From NCBI RefSeq assembly GCF_013366375.1, contig NZ_JABWMJ010000004.1, positions 1 through 64,000 on the forward strand: DNA of 64,000 bases, given 5' to 3'. Position numbers and translations under genes: made by a program. Numbering within the stretch: position 1 is the stretch's first letter; every line of letters starts with the position of its first letter. Below, one piece after another: positions 47,248-57,251 of this stretch. The notes below the pieces were generated by a model. The model saw nothing but the letters and a program-made list of their open reading frames with translations, was not told the DNA's origin and did not search any database. The DNA comes from Rhizobacter koreensis (lineage in GTDB: Bacteria; Pseudomonadota; Gammaproteobacteria; Burkholderiales; Burkholderiaceae_C).

Positions 47248-49335
47248 TTGGACCCCACGCTCGCGTTCCTGAATCCCTACGCGCACGGCTTCGCGCGCGT
47301 CTCGGTCGCGGTGCCGCGCATCCGCGTCGCCGACCCGGTGTTCAACGCCGCCGAAACGGTCACGCTGCTCGAGCAGGCACACGACCAGGGCGCCGTGCTG
47401 GTGGCGTTCCCCGAGCTGGGCCTGTCGGCCTATACCTGCGACGACCTCTTTCACCAGGCGGCGCTGCTCGAAGCCTGCGAGCGGGCGCTCGGCACGGTCG
47501 TCGAGGCCACGGAGCGGGTGCCGGTGGTCGCGATCGTCGGCCTGCCGTTTCGGGTCGACCACAAGCTCTACAACTGCGCCGCGGTGGTCGCGGGCGGGCG
47601 CGTGCTCGGTATCGTGCCGAAGACCTACCTGCCGAACTACGGCGAGTTCTACGAGGCGCGCCAGTTCAACCCCGGCTCGACCGCGACGTCGACGAGCGTT
47701 CGCCTGTTCGGCACCGAGGTGCCGTTCGGCGCCGACCTGATCTTCGAGGCGGCGTCGATCCCGCTGCTGAAGATCCACGTCGAGATCTGCGAGGACGTGT
47801 GGGTGCCGATCCCGCCGTCGAGCTACGCGGCGCTCGCCGGCGCGACGGTGCTGGTCAACCTCTCGGCGTCGAACATCACGATCGGCAAGTCGGACTACCG
47901 GCACCGCCTGGTGAGCCTGCAGTCGGCGCGCTGCCTGGCGGCGTACCTGTACTCGTCGGCGGGCCTCGGCGAATCGACCACCGACCTCGGCTGGGACGGC
48001 CAGGCCCTGATCTACGAGCACGGCGAGATGCTCGCGGAGTCGGACCGCTTCGTCGACGGCTCGCACTTCATCACCGCCGACGTCGACCTCGAGCGGGTGT
48101 CGCGCGAGCGCATGCGGATGACGTCGTTCGGCGCGTCGGCCGAGGCGCACCAGGCGCGCCTCGCGTCGTTCCGCACGGTGCGCTTCGAGCTGCCCGTGCC
48201 GACCACGTTCCCGCTCCCGCTGCAGCGTGCGGTCGAGCGCTTCCCGTACGTGCCGGCCGACGTCGAGCGCCGCGACGAGCGCTGCATGGAGGTCTACAAC
48301 ATCCAGGTGCTCGCGCTGCTGCAGCGGCTCGCGGCGACCGGTATCAAGAAGCTGGTGATCGGCGTCTCGGGCGGGCTCGACTCGACGCACGCCTTGCTGG
48401 TGTGCGCGAAGGCGATGGACCGCCTCGGCCTGCCGCGCAGCAACATCCTCGCGTACACGATGCCGGGCTTCGCGACCAGCACGCGCACGCTCGAGCAGGC
48501 CAAGCGGCTGATGGCGGCGGTCGGCTGCACCGCCGAGGAGATCGACATCCGGCCGAGCTGCCTGCAGATGCTGGCCGACATCGGCCACCCGTACGCCAAA
48601 GGCGAGCCGGTCTACGACATCGCGTTCGAGAACGTGCAGGCGGGCGAGCGCACCAGTCACCTGTTCCGTCTCGCGAACTATCACGACGGCATCGTGGTCG
48701 GCACCGGCGACCTCAGCGAGCTCGCGCTCGGCTGGTGCACCTACGGCGTGGGCGACCACATGTCGCACTACAACGTGAACGCCAGCGTCCCCAAGACGCT
48801 GATCAAGCACCTGGTGCGCTGGGTCGCGGCGAGCGGCTCGGTCGAGGCCGGCGACGACTCGGTCCTCGACGAGATCCTCGCGACCGAGGTGAGTCCCGAG
48901 CTCGTCCCGGGCACCGAGCAGGAAAAGCCCGACCAGAGCAGCGAGGCGAGCGTCGGCCCCTACGAGCTGCAGGACTTCCACCTCTACTACACGCTGCGCT
49001 ACGGCTTCGCACCGACCAAGGTGGCGTACCTCGCGTACACGGCCTGGCACGACCGGGAGCAGGGACGCTGGATCGACGGTGCCGAGGTCGCGCGCAACGA
49101 GTACGCGCTGCCGGCGATCAAAAAGCACCTGCGCAACTTCCTCTGGCGCTTCTTCAAGACCAGCCAGTTCAAGCGCAGCGCGGTGCCCAACTCGCCGAAG
49201 GTCGGCTCCGGCGGGTCGCTCTCGCCGCGCGGCGACTGGCGCGCGCCGAGCGACTCGGAGGCGGTGGTCTGGACCGCCGACGTCGACCGGGTGCCCGACG
49301 ACCCGCTGCAGCCGATCGCACTGCCGTCCGCATGA
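47248..49335 (+). CDS. nadE: Glutamine-dependent NAD+ synthetase
   Basis: A 695-residue two-domain enzyme of the long NadE type. The N-terminal nitrilase-type glutaminase has the catalytic Glu in FPELGLSAY, Lys in [15 protein letters not shown] and Cys in EICEDVWVP. The C-terminal synthetase has the ATP-pyrophosphatase loop [13 protein letters not shown]. The start is TTG at 47248, chosen because GGAGGAACCG sits directly before it; no ATG fits. It is followed by a membrane-protein gene in ATGA overlap. Confidence 0.94.
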   Translation: MDPTLAFLNPYAHGFARVSVAVPRIRVADPVFNAAETVTLLEQAHDQGAVLVAFPELGLSAYTCDDLFHQAALLEACERALGTVVEATERVPVVAIVGLPFRVDHKLYNCAAVVAGGRVLGIVPKTYLPNYGEFYEARQFNPGSTATSTSVRLFGTEVPFGADLIFEAASIPLLKIHVEICEDVWVPIPPSSYAALAGATVLVNLSASNITIGKSDYRHRLVSLQSARCLAAYLYSSAGLGESTTDLGWDGQALIYEHGEMLAESDRFVDGSHFITADVDLERVSRERMRMTSFGASAEAHQARLASFRTVRFELPVPTTFPLPLQRAVERFPYVPADVERRDERCMEVYNIQVLALLQRLAATGIKKLVIGVSGGLDSTHALLVCAKAMDRLGLPRSNILAYTMPGFATSTRTLEQAKRLMAAVGCTAEEIDIRPSCLQMLADIGHPYAKGEPVYDIAFENVQAGERTSHLFRLANYHDGIVVGTGDLSELALGWCTYGVGDHMSHYNVNASVPKTLIKHLVRWVAASGSVEAGDDSVLDEILATEVSPELVPGTEQEKPDQSSEASVGPYELQDFHLYYTLRYGFAPTKVAYLAYTAWHDREQGRWIDGAEVARNEYALPAIKKHLRNFLWRFFKTSQFKRSAVPNSPKVGSGGSLSPRGDWRAPSDSEAVVWTADVDRVPDDPLQPIALPSA

Positions 49336-49865
49336 CGCCGATCGAGATCGCCCTCGTGCTGCTGGTCGTGCACGGCGGCCTCGGCGCGTTCGACACGTTC
49401 GTCAACCACGAGTGGCGCGAGCACCTGCCGCAGCGCACCGAGGCCGCGCTCGAACTCGCGCTGCACAGCGCGCGCTCGTGGCTGTTCGGCATCTCGTTCG
49501 CGGGCCTCGCCTGGCTCGAGTGGCACGGCGCCTGGGGCTGGGTGATCCTCGGCATCCTCGTGCTCGAGTACGTCGTGACGATCGCCGATTCGGTGGTCGA
49601 GGACCGCATCCGCATCCTGGCGCCCGTGGAGCGCACCAACCACATGCTGCTCGCGGTCAACAGCGGGCTCTACATCGCGTTCGTCGCGTGGCAGGTGGTC
49701 ACGCGCTGGCGCCACGAGCCGAGCGCGCTGGTGCCGGTTCGGTACCCGGTGCTGTCGTGGCTGCTGACGGCGTGCGCGGCCGCGGTCGTGGTGTGGGCGG
49801 TGCGCGACGCGCTCGCTGCGCTGAAGCTCGCCAGGCGTGCGGCGGCACCGCCGCGCGCCGCGTGA
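49332..49865 (+). CDS. Membrane protein of unknown function, 177 aa
   Basis: Four hydrophobic segments: [53 protein letters not shown] and [18 protein letters not shown]. The motifs [13 protein letters not shown] and [18 protein letters not shown] between helices contain His and acidic residues that could bind metal. I do not recognise a named family. The ATG overlaps the nadE stop, so it is co-translated with nadE. Confidence 0.75.
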   Translation: MTPIEIALVLLVVHGGLGAFDTFVNHEWREHLPQRTEAALELALHSARSWLFGISFAGLAWLEWHGAWGWVILGILVLEYVVTIADSVVEDRIRILAPVERTNHMLLAVNSGLYIAFVAWQVVTRWRHEPSALVPVRYPVLSWLLTACAAAVVVWAVRDALAALKLARRAAAPPRAA

Positions 49866-49902
49866 GCGCGCCGTCGTGCGGACGCGTCGGTCAGGGCCGG
49901 TG

Positions 49903-50577
49903 ATGGCGCAGCGCGGGCCATCTGCCGAAGCCGCGGGCGCGTGGCGAGCCTTCGATGGCCGATCACCGGAAGCCGACGCCCGCGCTCGCGAGGAGCGACA
50001 GGCCGGCCTCGTCGGCGCCGTCGTCGCGGCGCGGCGGTCGCTGCTCGGCGCGCTGCTCGCGATCCCGTTCACCGGCTGCGCCGCGCTCGCCCCGCCGCGC
50101 TCGATCGAGGTGCCCGAGGCGCGTCTGCGCGAAGTGGTCGGCGAACGCTTCCCGATCGAGCGGCGCCTCCTCGACATCGTCGACTTGCGCGTGGCGCGGC
50201 CGCGCCTCCGGCTCGACGCCGCGGCCGACCGGGTGGGCATCGACCTCGACGTTCGCATCGCCGAACGCATTGCTGGCGCGACCTACGACGGCGTGCTCGC
50301 GAGCAGCGCCGCGCTGCGCTTCGATGCGGGCGACGCGACGCTGCGCCTTGCCGACGTGCGGGTCGAGCGCTTCGACCTCGAGCGGGTGCCCGCCGCCTGG
50401 CAGCGCCGCATCGACCAGATCGGCCGCCCGGCGGTGGCCGCGCTGCTCGAAGGCGCGGTGGTCTACCGGCTGCCCGAGTCGACCGCCGGGCGACTCGCGG
50501 ACCTCGGTCTCACCGTCGCCGGCGTGCACGTGACGCCGAGAGGGCTGCGCATCGACCTCGCGACCAGTCCGCCCTGA
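49903..50577 (+). CDS. Probable DUF1439-like lipoprotein, 224 aa
   Basis: After a long 45-residue leader there is a twin-arginine-flanked hydrophobic stretch RRSLLGALLAIPFTGCAAL ending in a lipobox-like FTGC. The mature part, with REVVGERFPIERRLLDIVDLRV and many alternating hydrophobic residues, resembles DUF1439 lipoproteins (YceB-like), thought to bind hydrophobic ligands in the periplasm. Only one in-frame ATG is available, so the leader length is uncertain. It precedes uppP by 66 bases. Confidence 0.65.
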   Translation: MAQRGPSAEAAGAWRAFDGRSPEADARAREERQAGLVGAVVAARRSLLGALLAIPFTGCAALAPPRSIEVPEARLREVVGERFPIERRLLDIVDLRVARPRLRLDAAADRVGIDLDVRIAERIAGATYDGVLASSAALRFDAGDATLRLADVRVERFDLERVPAAWQRRIDQIGRPAVAALLEGAVVYRLPESTAGRLADLGLTVAGVHVTPRGLRIDLATSPP

Positions 50578-50643
50578 CGCGACAAAGCGGCGGGCAGTCG
50601 CCACCGCCTCGCTAACATCGCGCTCTTTTGCCCGGAGACCGCG

Positions 50644-51465
50644 TTGGATTCGATGCTGCTCGTCAAGGCCGCCGTGATGGGCATCGTCGAGGGACTCACC
50701 GAGTTCCTGCCGATCTCGAGCACCGGGCACCTGATCCTCGCCGGCTCGCTGCTCGGCTTCGACGACGCCAAGGCCAAGGTGTTCGACATCGCGATCCAGA
50801 GCGGCGCGATCGTCGCCGTGATCGTCGTCTACTGGCAGCGCCTGGTGCACACGCTCGGCGGCCTCGGCAGCGACGCGCGAGCGCGCCGCTTCGCGCTCAA
50901 CGTCGCGATCGCATTCGTCCCGGCCGTGGTGCTCGGGCTGCTGTTCGGCAAGGCGGTCAAGGAACATCTCTTCACGCCGGTGGTCGTCGCGACCACCTTC
51001 ATCATCGGCGGCCTCGTCATCCTGTGGGCCGAGCGGCGCAGCGTCGTCGCCCGCATCGACACCGTCGACGACATGCGCCCGCTCGACGCGCTCAAGGTCG
51101 GCCTGGTGCAGTGCTTCGCGCTGGTGCCGGGAACCAGCCGGTCGGGCGCCACCATCATCGGCGGCATGCTGCTCGGCCTCTCGCGCCGCGCCGCCACCGA
51201 GTTCAGCTTCTTCCTGTCGATTCCGACCTTGATCGGCGCCGGCCTCTACAGTCTGTGGAAGGAGCGCGCGCTGCTCTCGACGGCCGACCTGCCGGTGTTC
51301 CTGGTGGGCCTGCTGTTCTCGTTCGTCTCGGCGTGGCTGTGCGTGCGCTGGCTGCTGCGCTACATCTCGACCCACACCTTCACGCCGTTCGCGTGGTACC
51401 GCATCGCGTTCGGCGTGATCGTGATCGCGACCGCGTACACGGGGCTGGTCGACTGGCGCGGGTAG
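50644..51465 (+). CDS. uppP: Undecaprenyl-diphosphatase UppP (BacA)
   Basis: A 273-residue membrane phosphatase that recycles the lipid carrier for peptidoglycan and O-antigen. Motif 1 is [18 protein letters not shown] and motif 2 is [17 protein letters not shown], both complete. There are about eight helices. The start is TTG at 50644 or ATG at 50653. It converges on trmB, whose stop is 6 bases from its own. Confidence 0.94.
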   Translation: MDSMLLVKAAVMGIVEGLTEFLPISSTGHLILAGSLLGFDDAKAKVFDIAIQSGAIVAVIVVYWQRLVHTLGGLGSDARARRFALNVAIAFVPAVVLGLLFGKAVKEHLFTPVVVATTFIIGGLVILWAERRSVVARIDTVDDMRPLDALKVGLVQCFALVPGTSRSGATIIGGMLLGLSRRAATEFSFFLSIPTLIGAGLYSLWKERALLSTADLPVFLVGLLFSFVSAWLCVRWLLRYISTHTFTPFAWYRIAFGVIVIATAYTGLVDWRG

Positions 51466-51471
51466 TCGGCG

Positions 51472-52254
51472 TCAACGCCGCTCGAAGATCAGATCCCACA
51501 CGCCGTGGCCGCGCGCCACGCCGCGCGCCTCGAACTTGGTGAGCGGGCGGTAGTCGGGGCGCGGCGCGAAGCCGTCGTGACGGTTCGCGAGCAGCGGCTC
51601 GGCCGCGAGCACCTCCAGCATCTGCTCGGCGTACGGCTCCCAGTCGGTCGCGCAGTGCAGATAGGCGCCCGGCGCGAGCCGGCTCGACAGCAACGCGACG
51701 AACGCCGGCTGGATCAGGCGCCGCTTGTTGTGGCGGGCCTTGTGCCAGGGGTCCGGGAAGAACACGTGCACGCCGGCGAGCGAATCGGGCGCGACCATGT
51801 GCTCGATCACCTCGACGGCATCGTGCTGCACGATGCGCAGGTTGCTGAGCGCGGCGGCCTCGATGCGCTGCAGCAGCGCGCCGACGCCCGGCGGATGCAC
51901 CTCGATGCCCAGGAAGTCGTCGTCCGGCCGCTGCGCCGCGATCCTGGCCGTGGCGTCTCCCATGCCGAAGCCGATCTCGACGACGAGCGGGGCCTGGCGT
52001 CCGAACGCTGCGGCGAAGTCGAACGGCGCGGCCTGGTAGGGGATGACGTAACGCGGCGCCAGCTCGGCAAGCGCACGCGCCTGGCCAGGACCGATGCGCC
52101 CTGCGCGCACGACGAAGCTGCGGATCGGTCGCCGAGGCGCGCCGGTGGAAGAGGCGAGCGCGGAGGCCTCGTGCGAATCGGAGAAAGGCGAGGCGGCCGC
52201 CTCGGGAGCGTCGGGCGTCGCGGCGGAACGAGCGTTTTCGGGGGATGTCGACAT
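51472..52254 (-). CDS. trmB: tRNA (guanine-N7)-methyltransferase TrmB
   Basis: A 260-residue SAM-dependent enzyme for m7G46 in tRNA. After a 45-residue serine/alanine-rich lead it shows [16 protein letters not shown] (SAM), [10 protein letters not shown], then the signature [17 protein letters not shown] and the C-terminal [17 protein letters not shown]. The start is ATG at 52254. The tRNA-Gly gene begins 51 bases upstream in the opposite direction. Confidence 0.94.
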   Translation of the reverse strand: MSTSPENARSAATPDAPEAAASPFSDSHEASALASSTGAPRRPIRSFVVRAGRIGPGQARALAELAPRYVIPYQAAPFDFAAAFGRQAPLVVEIGFGMGDATARIAAQRPDDDFLGIEVHPPGVGALLQRIEAAALSNLRIVQHDAVEVIEHMVAPDSLAGVHVFFPDPWHKARHNKRRLIQPAFVALLSSRLAPGAYLHCATDWEPYAEQMLEVLAAEPLLANRHDGFAPRPDYRPLTKFEARGVARGHGVWDLIFERR

Positions 52255-52288
52255 CAGCCGATGATGGCCCAGCCGCCGCACGGCTCCC

Positions 52289-52294
52289 TATAAT
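52289..52294 (+). promoter_or_regulatory. -10 promoter element of the tRNA-Gly gene
   Basis: A perfect TATAAT lies 10 bases before the first tRNA base. No good TTGACA-like -35 element is visible at the expected distance. Confidence 0.6.
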
Positions 52295-52304
52295 CGCGAT
52301 CGCT

Positions 52305-52378
52305 GCGGGTGTAGTTCAATGGCAGAACGGCAGCTTCCCAAGCTTCATACGAGGGTTCGATTCCCTTCACCCGCTCCA
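52305..52378 (+). tRNA. tRNA-Gly (anticodon CCC)
   Basis: The 74-base gene has a 7-base-pair acceptor stem GCGGGTG/CACCCGC, T-arm GAGGG-TTCGATT-CCCTT, a glycine-type D arm and an encoded CCA end. The loop TTCCCAA gives anticodon CCC (52337-52339). The anticodon stem GCAGC/GCTTC contains a C-U mismatch at the second pair (52331/52345). A plus-strand terminator and then a P4-type integrase remnant follow, so its 3' end probably served as the attachment site of an integrative element. Confidence 0.92.
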
Positions 52379-52391
52379 GTCGATCAGTTCG

Positions 52392-52417
52392 AAGGGTCCC
52401 GAGAGGACCCTTTTTTT
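52392..52417 (+). terminator. Rho-independent terminator of tRNA-Gly
   Basis: Perfect 8-base-pair stem AAGGGTCC/GGACCCTT with loop CGAGA, ending in a run of seven T (52411-52417). It begins 13 bases after the CCA. Confidence 0.9.
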
Positions 52418-52442
52418 CGTCCGCACCGGGCGTAGAGCGTGA

Positions 52443-53824
52443 TTGGAGGTGTCGGAGCGTGCCGCGCCCGCCCATGCAATCCCGTCGCTTTTGGGGGTAA
52501 CAATTCGGGGTAACAGCATCGACGGCCAACAGTTACCCCCAAACGCCGTGAAACCCGACCTTCTTTCAGACGTCCAGATCCGCAGAACCGCGTCGGGTCC
52601 GCAGCGTCAGCGACTCTACGACGGGCGCGGGCTCTACCTGGAGATGACGCCATCTGGCGGACGTTGGTGGCGCTTCAAGTACCGCTTCGGCGGCAAGGAA
52701 AAGCTGCTGTCGATGGGCGTGTACCCGGACACCAGCCTCAAGATGGCTCGGGAGAAGCGCGACGCCGCACGCACCTTGCTGGCATCTGAGGTGGACCCGG
52801 GCGTGGCGCGCAAGGCGGCCAAGGCCAGCCGCGCCGGGGTCGCGCTAGACAATTTCGAGGCCGTTGCTCGTGAGTTCCACGAGACGCGCCAATCGGAGTG
52901 GAGCGAAGCCCATTCCCGGCGCTGGATTGAGCGCTTGGAGAAGGACATCTTTCCCTATCTCGGGGCATCCGCGCTGCCTGCTATCAGCGCACCCTTGCTC
53001 TTGCAGGCTCTCCAGCGTGTAGAAGCTCGTGGTGTTCGGGAGACGGTGCATTCCTTGCAGCAGGCGTGCGGCCAGGTTTTCGGTACGGCATCGCGACTGG
53101 TCGAGCTGAGCGAAACCCGGCCGCGGACCTGCGCGGCGCACTCAAGCCGGTTCTCGTCAAGAACATGGCGGCCGTCACCGAGCCGCGAGCCGTTGGCGCT
53201 CTTATCGAGGCCATTGCTGACTATCGGGGCAGCCCCCTGACGCGCGCTGCGCTCCAGCTCTCCGCGTTGCTTTTCCAGCGCCCCTGCTCTAGAGCTCGAT
53301 GGCCCCGAGCCCACATGGACCATCCCTGCCGTGGAGATGAAGCGAAGCCGCTACGAGAAGCAAAACGGGCGTCCGCACGCCGTGCCGCTGCCGCACCAAG
53401 CTGTCGCAATCTTGCGCGAACTGCAGCGGTTGACGGGGCACGTCAAATATGTGTTTCCCTCTGCTCTCGGCAATGCTCGACCAATGAGCGACAACACGGT
53501 GAACACCGCTCTGCGTCGGCTTGGGTATGACAAGGAGACAGCCACTGCCCATGGCTTTCGCGCTATGGCTCGAACCCTGCTGGTAGAGCAGTTGAACGTG
53601 CACCCGGACGTCATCGAGGCCCAGCTCGCGCACGGCAAGTTGGGCCCACTTTGAACGGCCTACGATCGCGCCGAGTTCATGCTGCAACGCCGAAGCATGA
53701 TGCAGGTGTGGGGCGACTACCTTGAAAGGCTCCGAATGGAGGCGGCTTCCGAGGTCACACGCAACGGCGGGTCGGCTCCAGTCCCGCGTAGTTGTACCGA
53801 TTTGAGCAGCGCCTCTCGAAACTG
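52443..53824 (+). pseudogene. P4-type tyrosine integrase, inactivated
   Basis: Three reading frames together give a near-complete P4-family integrase. Frame 1 covers the DUF4102 start (RQRLYDGRGLYLEMTPSGG, WWRFKYRFGGKEKLLSMGVYPD) up to QACGQVF near 53077. A one-base loss shifts to frame 2, which continues RYGIATGRAERNPAADL and KPVLVKNMAAVTEP up to LLFQRP near 53280. A deletion of roughly 30 bases removes the first catalytic Arg region (family GELR). Reading resumes in frame 1 with LDGPEPTWTIPAVEMK, PLPHQAVAILREL, HGFRAMARTLL and QLAHG. An in-frame TGA at about 53652 then precedes the tail QRRSMMQVWGDYLERLRMEA. With two frameshifts, a deletion and a stop it cannot be active. Confidence 0.88.
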
Positions 53825-54081
53825 AGTAGCGACCTCGCCATGAGCGATGGCTCTCGCAGCGCACGGTCGTGCTTGCCAACGTAGCAAGTCGAGTGCTGGA
53901 GGGAAATCGCGGAGGTGAGGGCGCAGGGTTCCATGATTTGCTCGAGGAACGCCGGATGACGAGTTCGTCCGAGCTGTGGATGCGCGGGCGGCGCTGACGC
54001 GTCGAGCACGACCCCGTCGAGGCGAGATCACCTCGTCACCACGGGCACGCTGCCGCCCACGAACGTCGCAATCCGCCGTCC

Positions 54082-55428
54082 CTAGACCCCGGGCCCAAAT
54101 AGCGCTTCCATCTCGCGTCGCAGCCGGTACGCGGGGGTGGTCGTGTCGATCGCCACGTCGTTCCACGTGAGGCTCTGCCCCAGCGCCACCGGCCGGATCA
54201 CCTTGACGTCATGGGCGAGGCCGAGAGGCAATGCGCCGATCCGAGCCGATGCCTCGGCCGGGACGAGCTTGCCCCAGACCGTGTAACCCCCTTCGCCGTC
54301 GAGCACGTCGTTTGGTCGCAGGTCGCGCTTCGCAGTCGCGATGACGTCAGCGTTCCAGCAGGTCGCGACACCCGTGGCCTCGCCCCGCAGCGCGACACTC
54401 GCGACCGAGAAGCCCACCTCGAGGCCGATCAGGTGCCAGCGCTTGTAGAGCGTGAAGTAGCGGCCGCTCGCGTCGGTCTGCGTGTTGTATTCCTCGAAGC
54501 AGTTCCTGATGTAATCGGTCTCCGCCTCGACGGTGACCCAGACGCCCATCCGGATGTCGTACGCGATCGGCGTTCCGTCACGGCGCAGCGACGACACCAC
54601 TTCGACCATGCCTTTTTTCTCCAGCACCCCGCCCTCGGCGCGAGGGCGCATCAATGAGGGGATCTCGTCGATGCTGCCGGGCGGGTAAGACAGTCCGTCG
54701 CTCGGCACGGCCAGCCCGGTGGCGTTGGCTACGGCCGTTGACTCGATGGCGGGCTTGGAACCGTCGAGGAAGCTGTTGAACATCTTCGGATTGAGGCCGC
54801 CCCGCCGCGCCTGCTCGGGACTCAACCCGTAGTAGCCCCAGACCGTCTCTGGCGTCGACTGCGCGAAGTGCGGCAGCCACTTGTGGCCTCGGCCAGCGGC
54901 GGTGACCGGGAATCCGCAGGTGCGCGCCCAGTCGACAAGGTCGCAGATCAGCGCCGGCTGGTCACCAAACGCGAGCGAGTAGACGACGCCGGCTTCGGCG
55001 GCGCGCCTGGCGAGCAGAGGGCCGCAGAACGCGTCGGCCTCGACCGTGACGTTGACGACGTGCTTGGCATGCGCGAACGCCGCCAGGCAGTGCTCGACCG
55101 CGTGCACCGGCGAGCCGGTGCACTCCACGACCACGTTGATCGCCGGATGGGCAACGAGCGCGCGCCAGTCGTCGCCCACGTGTGTAGCGCCCGTCTCGAG
55201 CGCTTCGGCGATGCTGGTCGCGCCGCTCCGTTCAACGCTCCAGCCGACGCGGGCCAGGTTCCGGCGCGCCGCCTCGGGAGAGAGATCAGCGACGGCGGCC
55301 AGGTGCACTCCGGGCGTGCGCGGAACCTGCGCCAGGTACATCGAACCGAACTTGCCGGCGCCGATGAGGCCGACCCGAATCGGCTTGTTCTCGGTCGCGC
55401 GCGAACGAAGTCGTGCATGAAGGCTCAT
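54082..55428 (-). CDS. NAD(P)-dependent oxidoreductase with C-terminal SAF domain
   Basis: A 448-residue protein. The N-terminal Rossmann domain starts IRVGLIGAGKFGSMYLAQV and continues HLAAVADLSPEAARRNLARVG; ECTGSP and NVTVEADAFCGPLLARRA follow, as in homoserine dehydrogenase-like oxidoreductases. The last 90 residues, with CWNADVIATAKRDLRPNDVLDGEGGYTVWGKL, form a SAF domain of the kind found in FlgA and sialic-acid enzymes. Related proteins belong to sugar-acid catabolism operons, but no partner genes are here, so the substrate is unknown. Codon use is core-like. The chosen ATG drops a low-complexity N-terminus. Confidence 0.85.
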   Translation of the reverse strand: MSLHARLRSRATENKPIRVGLIGAGKFGSMYLAQVPRTPGVHLAAVADLSPEAARRNLARVGWSVERSGATSIAEALETGATHVGDDWRALVAHPAINVVVECTGSPVHAVEHCLAAFAHAKHVVNVTVEADAFCGPLLARRAAEAGVVYSLAFGDQPALICDLVDWARTCGFPVTAAGRGHKWLPHFAQSTPETVWGYYGLSPEQARRGGLNPKMFNSFLDGSKPAIESTAVANATGLAVPSDGLSYPPGSIDEIPSLMRPRAEGGVLEKKGMVEVVSSLRRDGTPIAYDIRMGVWVTVEAETDYIRNCFEEYNTQTDASGRYFTLYKRWHLIGLEVGFSVASVALRGEATGVATCWNADVIATAKRDLRPNDVLDGEGGYTVWGKLVPAEASARIGALPLGLAHDVKVIRPVALGQSLTWNDVAIDTTTPAYRLRREMEALFGPGV

Positions 55429-55756
55429 GGGTCTGCAACTCTGCTGAGACGCGGGGCGTCGGTGGGGTCTCGCCGACGGTGGCCGAGGCGATTGGCGGCT
55501 CGCTTCGACGGCGCGTCGGGCGCGGACGGCGCACGCGCCAGGATGCGGCGCGCGCACGATGCTCGCGCAACGGCCGGGTTTGGGCAACCTCGTCAGCATG
55601 GGCGCGGTCGAGAGACAACGCGAGGCGGGGCGCGTTCACAGCCAGCCAGCGGACCATGTTCCATAAGGCAAGATGGTGCGACGAAGGCTCCGGTGTCCTT
55701 CCACCGTTCCGGCCCGCTCGATGCAACGGTTCGCCGGCGTCACATTCGGGGCGGTA

Positions 55757-55786
55757 CTAGGCAGCCGAGGTGAACAATGCGTTCAT
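55757..55786 (-). other. Nine-codon mini-ORF with strong ribosome binding site
   Basis: On the minus strand, AAGGAGATCGC stands before ATG and encodes MNALFTSAA then TAG. It may be a leader peptide for the oxidoreductase 330 bases downstream, or the surviving start of a lost gene. Nothing more can be said from the sequence. Confidence 0.3.
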
Positions 55787-56009
55787 GCGATCTCCTTATG
55801 ACGAGGCCACAACTAGGCTCCCACAACTGTGAGCGGTCAGCGTGCGCCGCCGGGCGGGTGCATTGCAGGGCCGTCTTCGAGCGCGTAAGCAGCAAAGCCG
55901 ACGGCTCGCTGCTAGGCGCTAGCGTCGCGCGCTGCCCGAAAGGGCTGGGAGTCGCGCCATCTCGCTGTTCATAACGTACCCGAGTGAGCAGTTGGCGGTG
56001 GCAGAAGCC

Positions 56010-56070
56010 GCGCAACTGCCGGGCAGCACCTCCCAGCGCATGGCGGCCGCCGCCGGCCCGAGCGTTAAGC
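56010..56070 (+). repeat. attC-like imperfect inverted repeat, weak
   Basis: GCGCAAC (56010-56016) and GTTAAGC (56064-56070) bound 61 bases. The inner arms AACTGCCGGGC and GCCCGAGCGTT can pair at 8 of 11 positions. The right box fits GTTRRRY, but the left box misses the consensus at one position. It could be a degenerate attC site or chance. Confidence 0.25.
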
Positions 56071-56117
56071 CGGCAAGACCACCGGCTCGCGAGCTGCGAA
56101 CGCGTCAGCCGCATCGA

Positions 56118-56260
56118 CTAGATCCAGACCCGGCAGCCGTCGCAGAGCTCGAACGCGTGCTGAACGGAGGCCATATGTTCGATGTCGGGCTCGGCCGCTC
56201 TAATCCGCTCGGCGCACCGCTCGACCCACCACATATGGGCGAGCTGAGGCAGCGGATGTC
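56118..56260 (-). repeat. Diverged duplicated gene fragment, copy 1
   Basis: On the minus strand this reads VERCAERIRAAEPDIEHM and then ASVQHAFELCDGCRVWI. The copy at about 60107-60225 reads RRCAEPIRADEPELGHM and then AAVQDAFELCACRRGSI. Conservation is best in this minus frame, so both are probably remnants of a duplicated protein-coding segment. I do not recognise the protein. Confidence 0.5.
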
Positions 56261-56370
56261 CATAGCCGCCATGTTGCAGGTGAGGGGCAAAACCTGGCTT
56301 CCGCCTAGAGACGTGCCCCTGAAGGGTCCTCACTGAAGATGGCTAGGCCGCTCCGTTTGGGTGCTGAATC

Positions 56371-56862
56371 TCACGCGGGCGTCACGTTGAGAGCGGCCGC
56401 CAGCAGCATCATCGCAGTACCAGCGGCGACGAAGCCGACGAAGACCGCAAGTGCTAGCAACATTGGCTTGAGCCAGCCCTTTCTCGGGTACGCCTTTCCG
56501 TATCGCGCCTTGACGAAGGCCATCTGTGCTTTTCCGCTTGAAAAGTACCAACTGAAGAGCAGCCCCATGCCAGCGAAGCTCAAGAGACGTTCGAGCGGCT
56601 TGCTATCTGCCCAGAAGGACGAAGCAAGGATCAGGCAGAACAAGAGTATGAGTGTCCCGATCATCCAGCCTTTAGCGGTGGCAGCCTTCTCATGCTCCCC
56701 CATGGCTTGCCAGTTCTTCATGTGCAGGAACGCGCCGAAGGCGGGGCTGAGCAACAGGCTCCAGCTCGCTGCGACACCCGGGTTCCACAGGGCGGGAGCC
56801 ACCTCCTCTGAGACGACATCATCGACGGCCGACCTCGGGGGCGAAAACGGATTGGCTTGCAT
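56371..56862 (-). CDS. Four-helix membrane protein of unknown function, 163 aa
   Basis: The protein begins MQANPFSPPRSAVDDV, the NPF/NPYxxP-type lead seen on many small proteobacterial membrane proteins, then has four hydrophobic segments: around residues 33-47 (WSLLLSPAFGAFLHM), 66-84 (WMIGTLILLFCLILASSFW), 93-108 (AGMGLLFSWYFSSG) and 134-158. The loop AFVKARYGKAYPRKGW is basic and probably cytoplasmic. The DNA is distinctly less G+C rich than the core genes. No function is assigned. It stands alone in the accessory block. Confidence 0.7.
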   Translation of the reverse strand: MQANPFSPPRSAVDDVVSEEVAPALWNPGVAASWSLLLSPAFGAFLHMKNWQAMGEHEKAATAKGWMIGTLILLFCLILASSFWADSKPLERLLSFAGMGLLFSWYFSSGKAQMAFVKARYGKAYPRKGWLKPMLLALAVFVGFVAAGTAMMLLAAALNVTPA

Positions 56863-57251
56863 GACATTCCCTGTGCGCGGACGAAAGCAAGCCTACCTGG
56901 TCCGCTGGCGCCGGCGTCCTCAAACCTGCTGAGCACCGTGCAAGTGACTATGGCTTCTACACCAGTGTGCTGCTGAAGGCGGTGGGACATCCGCCAGGGC
57001 TGTATAACGTCCAGTGGAGTACCTCACCTGATGCCGCAGCACGTCCGACACGCCGGCACCGTGCGGGGCGTGCTTACCATCCGCTAGGAAGAGGATCGGG
57101 CGCGTCACCGTGTGGGCCCCCAAACGGGGGATACCACGTCCCGTTCGCACCCCTTCCACTAATCAGTGAGGCTCCACCGGGCCGGTGCCGTCCAGCCACG
57201 TCGTCGGGAGTTTCCGCTGCGTCGGCGCATGCAGCGCGTTTGGAGATCAAC
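56863..57251. other. Intergenic region, 389 bases
   Basis: It lies between the divergent membrane-protein and VPxPA-protein genes and should contain their promoters. I see no clear promoter pair. A short CCCCC-AAAC-GGGGG hairpin (57117-57130) is the only structure seen. Confidence 0.45.

Larger units (their letters stand above)
55429..56370. other. 942 bases without a convincing gene
   Basis: This holds no complete gene I can support. It contains a nine-codon mini-frame with a strong ribosome binding site (55757-55786, minus), an attC-like inverted repeat (56010-56070) and a fragment duplicated at 60.1 kb (56118-56260). Frames on both strands lack family features. It is read as decayed element DNA. 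Confidence 0.5.

Noticed and set aside
53750-53870. Similarity of the minus-strand words HDRALR at 53.85 kb and 59.43 kb as a second duplicated fragment
   Set aside because: The shared stretch is only about six residues and neighbouring residues do not align.
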